This document shows, one piece after another, positions 58,179-64,000 of a DNA stretch of 64,000 bases; positions within the stretch are counted from its first letter, which is position 1; every line of letters begins with the position of its first letter. Source of the stretch: Brachypterus glaber (taxonomy: Eukaryota > Arthropoda > Insecta > Coleoptera > Kateretidae); the NCBI GenBank assembly GCA_958510825.1, contig OY294047.1:53985365-54049364 (forward strand), in the 5' to 3' direction. Both the position numbers and the translations under genes were made by a program. The notes beneath the pieces are model-generated. The model saw only the letters and a program-made list of their open reading frames with translations. It ran no database searches and had not been told where the DNA came from.

Positions 58179-59154
58179 CAACGAACTAATAATTCTTCTC
58201 TCTAGAATAGGCATTTCATTCGTAAAACTGAGAAAAACGTAGCCAACATATACATTCGTCTGTCTTACTCGCACAGCTTTGTTCTAACAGAACAACAATA
58301 ACAGTTACTGGTTATTTTTATTGTTCAGGGTTGAATATACCTGTTATTTGTTTACAAACATACCGAGATGTTGGCGATACTTTATACAGCCTGTTCCAGA
58401 ACTCGCGTACCGAAATTTAAGAGGTGATTCTACATCCAAAAATATGAAAAAAAGTTTCTATAAAGGTTGGTCCGGAAATGAGCCCTAAGGGAGCTACGGC
58501 CCTTCGAAGATGACGTATTGAATGGGGAACAAAAAAAAGCACCAATAAAATTTTAATGCTGCAGGGTGATTCTTCATTTAAAACTGAGCAAAAAAGTATT
58601 ATACACCAAAACACCTAAATTTAATATTAAAGGAGTAATAGCCTTTTAAAAAGTAACGTTTTTGGTGGCACAAAATGTTACTTCCTCTTAATTGCATTTT
58701 TTTTTTGATAACGGTTGCTCCTACAGTGTTACACTATATGATATTTTATATGTATTTTTACTCTAGAAATCTATATTTTTTACAACAAATCCAAAAAACA
58801 TACACATAGAAAAGTTTGGGGCAAAAATGTTTTAAGCCTCATATATTTTGTCCGTCTGGGCACGCCTCTGGATAAATTAAAAAAATAAATTAACATAAAC
58901 TTATTGCCCTTATTAATACTAGTATACATGCAAAAGCTCGCCGCTCTAGCTTAAACGGTACCCGAGTTATTAATTAAAAACCTTATTTTTATTACAATTT
59001 TAAAGGGCCCTAGATCCCTTAGGGCTCAACCTTTATAGGAACTTTTTTTATATTTTTGGATCTAGAATCACCTCTTAAATTTTGGCATGCCATTTATGGA
59101 TCACCCTGTATTAACGGTATGCGTATTCTAGAGAGAAGAGTAATTAGTTCGTTG
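58179..59154 (-). mobile_element. hAT-like MITE family B, split by a family C insertion
   Basis: Outer ends CAACGAACTAATAATTC and AGTTCGTTG are flanked by CTTCAAGC on both sides (58171-58178, 59155-59162). The interior is split at TA after 58386 by the element 58387-59108. Confidence 0.92.
58387..59108. mobile_element. mariner-like MITE family C, nested copy
   Basis: 722 bp, left end CAGCCTGTTCCAGAACTCGC, right end ATCACCCTG, TA on both sides. The TIRs share AATTTAAGAGGTGATTCTA inward although the outermost 24 bp differ. Confidence 0.88.
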
Positions 59155-59174
59155 CTTCAAGCCCAAAGTGTTGT

Positions 59175-59390
59175 TACCAGCTTTATTTTAAAGCGGCCAG
59201 TATGGACCGCAGTTTCTTCACCTTGTGCACCTCGGTCACTACCTCCAGAGAGTCCGGCCTCTCAGGATTCTGCTCTCCTGATAGCAAAACTGGCCACATG
59301 GGGGCATCTGCCTCTGGGCCTCCTCACCTGTGCCCCCCATGACATGGTACCTACCATGGTTGTATCTTTGCTCTGACCATCGTTACTATA
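59175..59390. other. GC-rich island of unknown origin
   Basis: A C-rich 200-bp patch (CTGGCCACATGGGGGCATCT) preceded by CCAGCTTTATTTTAAA, which resembles the 3' part of family A. Open in one plus frame but with no recognisable domain. Confidence 0.35.
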
Positions 59391-59697
59391 GTTTATATCT
59401 TAGGCTAAAATACATCTATATCTTCGGGTATATCTTTCACCAGATCAAACTAAAATACTGCAAGGAAAATAGTTATTTATGATACAAGGGCAAAAACACG
59501 GACTTTCTAGATTCTTGAAATACAAAATTTAAGATTTTTTAAATACTTTTTAAAAAGCTTTTCGTAATTTTTGAAAGATTTTCAAAAATTTGTCTGTTGT
59601 CACTATCATAAAAAATGAAAACTGGTTAAGCTTTTAAAGTACATTTTATATGTTTTAATAAATAATAATAATTATAATAAAATTAAAAATAATAACC

Positions 59698-60259
59698 AGC
59701 TGAACAGTTGCAAGCACCTTGTCAAAACATCGGCACTAGGCACTAATTTGAAGCGTTATGAAAAGGAAAGGTTGTGTGATCACGTGAATAGGCAACCATT
59801 AATATACCTGCATAATTTAAAGTTTGAAAGTCTGTATCTCCAAAACGTTATATTCTAGCAAAAAACTGTATATAGCATTATTTATAGGGCTTAAAAACAT
59901 TTCATTTCATTTAAAATATAATTTTTTGAAATGGGGTTATAAATAAGTGAGATATGCTAAAAACAAGTTTTACTGCTAAATTAAAAAAATACAATAATAA
60001 TTGCCTTAATAATAACGCTAAAAATAGGAGTTTTGCCCCATTCTAACCCCCCTTACCCCCAATCGTTTACCCCCAAAATCTAATCAGCTCTTCGAAATAT
60101 GATGAGAAACAATATGCAAAAAAACGATTGTCGATTTTTTTACTTATTTCGACTCAGGAAGGTCTAAAACGTCGAGATTATGAAGAAACATCATAGATTT
60201 TGACTTTTTGGCGAAGATTTCAATACATCGGCACTCTTAGTAGCACTAATTGCCGATGT
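59698..60259 (+). repeat. repeat family K, copy 5 (variant)
   Basis: Starts CAGCTGAACAGTTGCAAGCA like copy 2, lacks the GACAGAC tract, ends in the hairpin AATTGCCGATGT. Confidence 0.82.
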
Positions 60260-60633
60260 AATTTATAATACTCCTTTATGACAAGGACGAAAACAATCTT
60301 TCGGAAGGATGTCAGGCCGACAAAGACATAGTCCGAAAAAAAAAAATATTTCCCTAAAAAAATCAGGACCGAAACTTTGAATGGCCGTATACATTTTTTT
60401 TTTAATATATCTAGGAGGTTTCTGTGCACCTCCGGCCGGCCTTTGCATTTCGGTACCATGAAGCAAGATTCTGGTTTGGCGCCCTTATTTGAAAAAAAAA
60501 ATTTTGATAACTGAAAAAAAAAGCTTTACCCCTGGCAGAAAATGTTGATGATTTTAAAACGCCCCTCTGAGCTGGAGCCCTGAAGCAGGGGTTCACTTAA
60601 TTCATGCAAAGGCCGGCACTATGTGCACCTTAA
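60260..60633. other. unassigned sequence
   Basis: Overlapping minus frames (60220-60596) show low-complexity aromatic runs and no domain. Confidence 0.35.
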
Positions 60634-60758
60634 GGCCCATCCAGAAGCTTGCATAAGAACATAAGACATAAGAGCGATGGCGTGATTGGCTTACAAGATA
60701 CATGGCGGCACATCAAGCCAATCACGGCTTGTTTTTATGCGAGCCTGTGGATATGCCC
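60634..60758. mobile_element. TTAA-type palindromic MITE family L, copy 3
   Basis: 125 bp; left flank TTAA, right TTAC. Ends GGCCCATCCAGAAGC and CCTGTGGATATGCCC. Confidence 0.75.
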
Positions 60759-60968
60759 TTACGTGTCGAACTAACAAATGCATACACTTCTCGTTTTAAA
60801 ATAATAAAACGCAAAAACGAACTTAGAAATAGAACCAGCAAGTAATAGTACCCATTTATGTAATACCAGTCAATAATATGAGGACTAAGAAATCAAAACT
60901 ACTTTTTGCTGATTTTTAAAATCTAAAAAAAATTTAACTTTAATCAATTACATAACATTACATTTTGT

Positions 60969-61214
60969 ATAACCTCGTACTATTCTACTTAATTAAGCAT
61001 CCCCTAAGTCCAGGACTTGTGTGGGCTAGTAGTAGAGGGAACCACCGGCTTATAGTGACTCTCGAACCAGTTTTTAGGGAGTGTCCGCTTCACTTACGCC
61101 TTCGCCAAATTTCAATTATTAATTAACTGAAAAAGGCAAATCGGCGCCAGTGAGAATCGAACTCACGCTAGTTATAGTAGACTTGTCATGTACAGACGCG
61201 GTAGACCACTACAC
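60969..61214 (-). mobile_element. tRNA-derived SINE, copy 2
   Basis: Same boundaries as 18243-18500: head GTGTAGTGGTCTACCGCGTC on minus, T-arm GTGAGTTCGATTCTCAC, body ending near AATAGTACGAGGTTA. A few substitutions and one small deletion relative to copy 1. Confidence 0.88.
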
Positions 61215-61276
61215 ATAATCTATTTTTTAAATGTATTTCCAAAAATGGGGAGTTTCGCAATTTGACGAATGACAAA

Positions 61277-61757
61277 ATCTATTTTGCGTGTTCTTATAGG
61301 CCCATAAGAGGTCTGTACTTTTTTTTCTTTTGGGTTGGCAACAGACAAAAGCCTAACTCTTGACGTTTTGCGTGCAAATGTCAATGTCGATTTAAAGTTT
61401 AATTTTTTACAAAATTTTGTTTTTGGGTTATTTTTTACCGTGTTAAAATTGTGGACTGGTTAATTGCAGTTAAAAAAGAAGAGATGACTGTAAAATATAT
61501 CATAATATCATTTGTTCTTAGATTTTTAAACATAGTGTAACTTGTAATGCCAACCCAAAACAAAAATCTCTAAGTCAGTCATCAATTTAAATGTAAGTTT
61601 TTTAAATTTTAGAGCAAAATAGAAAAAATTGTATAAAGCACTCGTTTCATAATACGTTTTTAGAGCACTAGTACTTTAGAAAACTCGCCGCAAGCGGCTC
61701 GTTTTCTAAACTTGTACTCGTATTCTAAAAACGTATGTTATGAAACTAGTACTTTAA
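61277..61757 (+). repeat. repeat family F, copy 3
   Basis: Ends with the full hairpin (AACTCGCCGCAAGCGGCTCG core, GAAACTAGTACTTTAAT edge). Lies 17 bp from the foldback element at 61775. Confidence 0.86.
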
Positions 61758-61774
61758 TGTCAAAGTAGAATTTT

Positions 61775-62317
61775 GGCAGACTAACATCTCTACTCTAAAT
61801 TTCTCTACTCCCTAACATCCCTACTCCATAACATGCCTACTCCACAACAACTCTACTCCGTAACATCTCTACTCCATAACATCGCTACTCCGTAACAACT
61901 CTACTCCACACTAGAGACACTCGATTAGCCACTTGTCTCAACTCAAAAGAATATTTGTCATGCTGTCAAAAATGAATTCAGTTTATTAATTACTTACATA
62001 TTAGTGCATGTTAAGAGTACGCGGTCGTTGTTGCTTTTAGAATAATTCATTTATGATTGTTCTAGATTTACATTTAAAGATAAACGTTTTCTAGGAAAAA
62101 AATAAAATAATCTAGAAGAAGAAGATTCTTTGTTCTTTGAACTGCTCATTTATTATTAAGTGGCTAATAAAGTGCATAAAGTGTGGAGTAGAGTTGTTAC
62201 GGAGTAGAGATGTTATGGAGTAGAGATGTTACGGAGTAGAGTTGTTGTGGAGTAGGGATGTTATGGAGTAGGGATGTTAGGGAGTAGAGAAATTTAGAGT
62301 AGAGATGTTAGTCTGCC
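61775..62317. mobile_element. foldback element with 16-bp tandem-array arms
   Basis: 543 bp, ends GGCAGACTAACATCTCTACTC (first 20 used) and its complement, flanked by AGAATTTT on both sides (61767-61774, 62318-62325). Each 137-bp arm (61775-61911, 62181-62317) is a run of 16-bp units of the form YNTAACATCNCTACTC. Units mirror one by one between arms with two single mismatches. The 269-bp middle has no long open frame. It resembles Drosophila FB elements in layout; sequence family unknown. Confidence 0.92.
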
Positions 62318-62534
62318 AGAATTTTAATTTAAAATATTTTTTCAAAATTAATGGTTTGGGAGCTGATTTGTAAACATAATATTTGGTTTGGGTGATTTGG
62401 AGGGATATAAGAAGGTTGCAGGATTGAAGGAAGATAAGAAAGATAATGGTATCAAAATTTAAGTGTTAAAAATGTTTGGAGATTTTTGTTATGGTAGAGA
62501 AGAGTAGATGTTAATAGTGAAGATTATCTATTCT

Positions 62535-62960
62535 AAATGGAGCTCTCTACAACTAGAATTATGAAACAAAAGACGTCTACCCTATCTCTATCTCATTTGT
62601 GCTACACTTTCCAGCCAACCAAATAAATACTGTATTTGTTTTTCATACAACAAATGCAGTATTTATTTGGTTGGCCGGAAATTGTAGCACTGAGCGGCAC
62701 GAACGAACATAGCTAATGTGAATCTGTAAAATAAGATAATTCTACTAAAATTTAGATGGCGCCAGTAATTTCTTTAATCAAAATAATATAGTTACACTTT
62801 TCGCCCGGCCAAGTAAATATTAAATTTGTTCAAAAAAGAACAAATACAGAATTTGTTTGGTTGGGTGGAAGTGGGAGTGTATGTTTGTCTTCTATCCTTT
62901 TTGGGTAGAACTTTTGTCCCTGTCTAATCTAACGGGAGAAATCGCCATTCTTTGTAATCA
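62535..62960 (-). mobile_element. family I element with two related hairpins, copy 2
   Basis: Inverted copy of 36690-37113. Both hairpins are kept (GCTACACTTTCCAGCCAACC outside hairpin 2). Confidence 0.85.
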
Positions 62961-63017
62961 TTTCAGTCAATTATCGTGTAAAACACCTATACTAATAGGT
63001 CCGAGAAAGACTTTAAA

Positions 63018-63050
<33 letters not shown>

Positions 63051-63354
63051 GTACTATTTTGAATTTGGCAGCAGTAGTTTATAAAGTTTTACTCCAAAGC
63101 CCCCCAATACTTTCTTTTTGACAAGTCGACGAACGCAAGTGCATTGGAATGTTTTCAAACGACAGTAGAAAGTAAAAGTCGCACTTTTATTCCCAACTGT
63201 TTAGCCATTTCGCATGTTTATGCTTTTATAACATTCTGAGGATAACACTCGTTACAAAATGCAGTCATTTAATATTAGATAATACCAGCCCACAAAAAAA
63301 ATACATCAGTTACTCCGAACCACGCATATTTTTCTTACGTATTGTTGGGCGCAA
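62961..63354. other. unassigned sequence with (CTAAA)n
   Basis: 63019-63049 is about six units of a pentanucleotide (AAACT). Nothing else. Confidence 0.5.
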
Positions 63355-63665
63355 ATAATAGTTATTTATGGTACTAGTGGGTAAAGTAAGATATTGCCCA
63401 TGAGAAGCAGGTTAATTTTCGAGAGGGCAATATCGGTTTACCCATGAGTGCCATACAAGGTTTTATCCAATAAATAGCTTAGAAATTCATATTTTTATTA
63501 AAAATTTTAATGACATTTACAAGAAAATTATTTGACAAGTGACAGTTGAGTGGGTAAAATAAATAATTATCCACTCAATATAGTAAAAGCCACGCGGGGG
63601 TTATTATTGAGTTTATCTATTTAAAATAAAGCTGGTAATTGTCTCATTATCTGATCTATTGGATA
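63355..63665 (+). repeat. repeat family A, copy 6
   Basis: Left stem arm deleted (CCCATGAGAAGCAGGTTAAT); the rest intact. Confidence 0.85.
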
Positions 63666-63724
63666 AAAGACTTTTGTTGTTGTTTAAATTAAAGTCCCTG
63701 GAGACACTTTTCGTGTCCCTCTGT

Positions 63725-63895
63725 TTGTCAGTCTGTCTGTAAACTCGATAACTCCATCTATAGAAAAGATATCGACAAGCGGTTTCTTGCATATTGTTTC
63801 TTATCATTTTTCGTTTGGACTTTTAGATAATTAGAGTTTGGGGGTAAAGTGTTTGGGGTAAGGGGGTAAGAATGGGGTAAAACTCCTATTTTTTA
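63725..63895 (-). repeat. repeat family K, fragment
   Basis: Central part only: CTGTCTGTAAACTCGATAAC, GATATCGACAAGCGGTTTCT, GGGGTAAAACTCCTATTTTT. Confidence 0.7.
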
Positions 63896-64000
63896 TCGAT
63901 AACTTGATTACGAATTATCGTATGAAAAATATAGATCTAAAGCTCAAATGATTATCTACAAAAAATGTCCTAAAGTAAAGCACTTTCGAGCTACGACCAG

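Noticed and set aside
61775..62317. CRISPR-like array of short repeats
   Set aside because: Units are contiguous 16-mers without spacers and mirrored in two arms; this is a eukaryotic foldback element.
63009..63049. Telomeric repeat
   Set aside because: The unit is (CTAAA)n, not the insect TTAGG/CCTAA repeat, and only about six units long.

Overview
The window is AT-rich, repeat-saturated animal nuclear DNA, most likely from an insect and probably a beetle. The evidence is spliced transporter genes of insect type, LINEs with (ATT)n or (AAAT)n tails, a tRNA-derived SINE, and a dense population of small inverted-repeat DNA transposons. The species cannot be named from sequence alone. There is no CRISPR array, operon or functional tRNA/rRNA gene.

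Two host genes are well supported, both on the minus strand. (1) Positions 1313-6356 hold six consecutive coding exons of an SLC22/organic-cation-transporter-like MFS protein. All five junctions keep phase. The 5' initiator exon was not found, and the 3' end runs off the left edge. (2) Positions 28513-30891 hold a complete two-exon sugar transporter of the Tret1/SLC2 type (452 codons). A decayed partial copy of its central loop lies just upstream at about 31045-31200. Two further stretches (38430-38573 plus, 17975-18126 minus) look like isolated coding exons of unidentified genes.

Nearly everything else is transposon-derived. Non-LTR retrotransposon fragments lie at 6484-6727, 13876-14690, 16245-16610, 18646-18998, 22047-22511, 29277-29663 and 39759-41051. 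DNA-transposon-like families are repeated across the window: an 8-bp-TSD element starting CAACGAAC (family B, 5 loci), TA-flanked mariner-like MITEs (C and Q), YTA-flanked Harbinger-like palindromes (H), TTAA-type palindromes (L), and repeat families A, D, E, F, G, I, K, N, P and R. Several insertions are nested and their order can be read from target-site duplications and empty-site copies elsewhere in the window.

The most unusual object is a complete foldback element at 61775-62317. Its 137-bp inverted arms are each a tandem array of 16-bp units that mirror each other unit by unit, and it is flanked by an 8-bp duplication. Other notable structures are a 1,075-bp tandem duplication (41113-43256), a composite family-B element that seems to have moved with captured DNA (44338-44861), an element with two related hairpins (36690-37113 and its inverted copy at 62535-62960), and three introns of the SLC22-like gene whose donor sites lie within about 20 bp of a transposon end.

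How the genes work together: both host genes encode plasma-membrane MFS carriers (organic ion and sugar uptake), but nothing links them in one pathway. The window reads as two unrelated transporter genes in a transposon sea.
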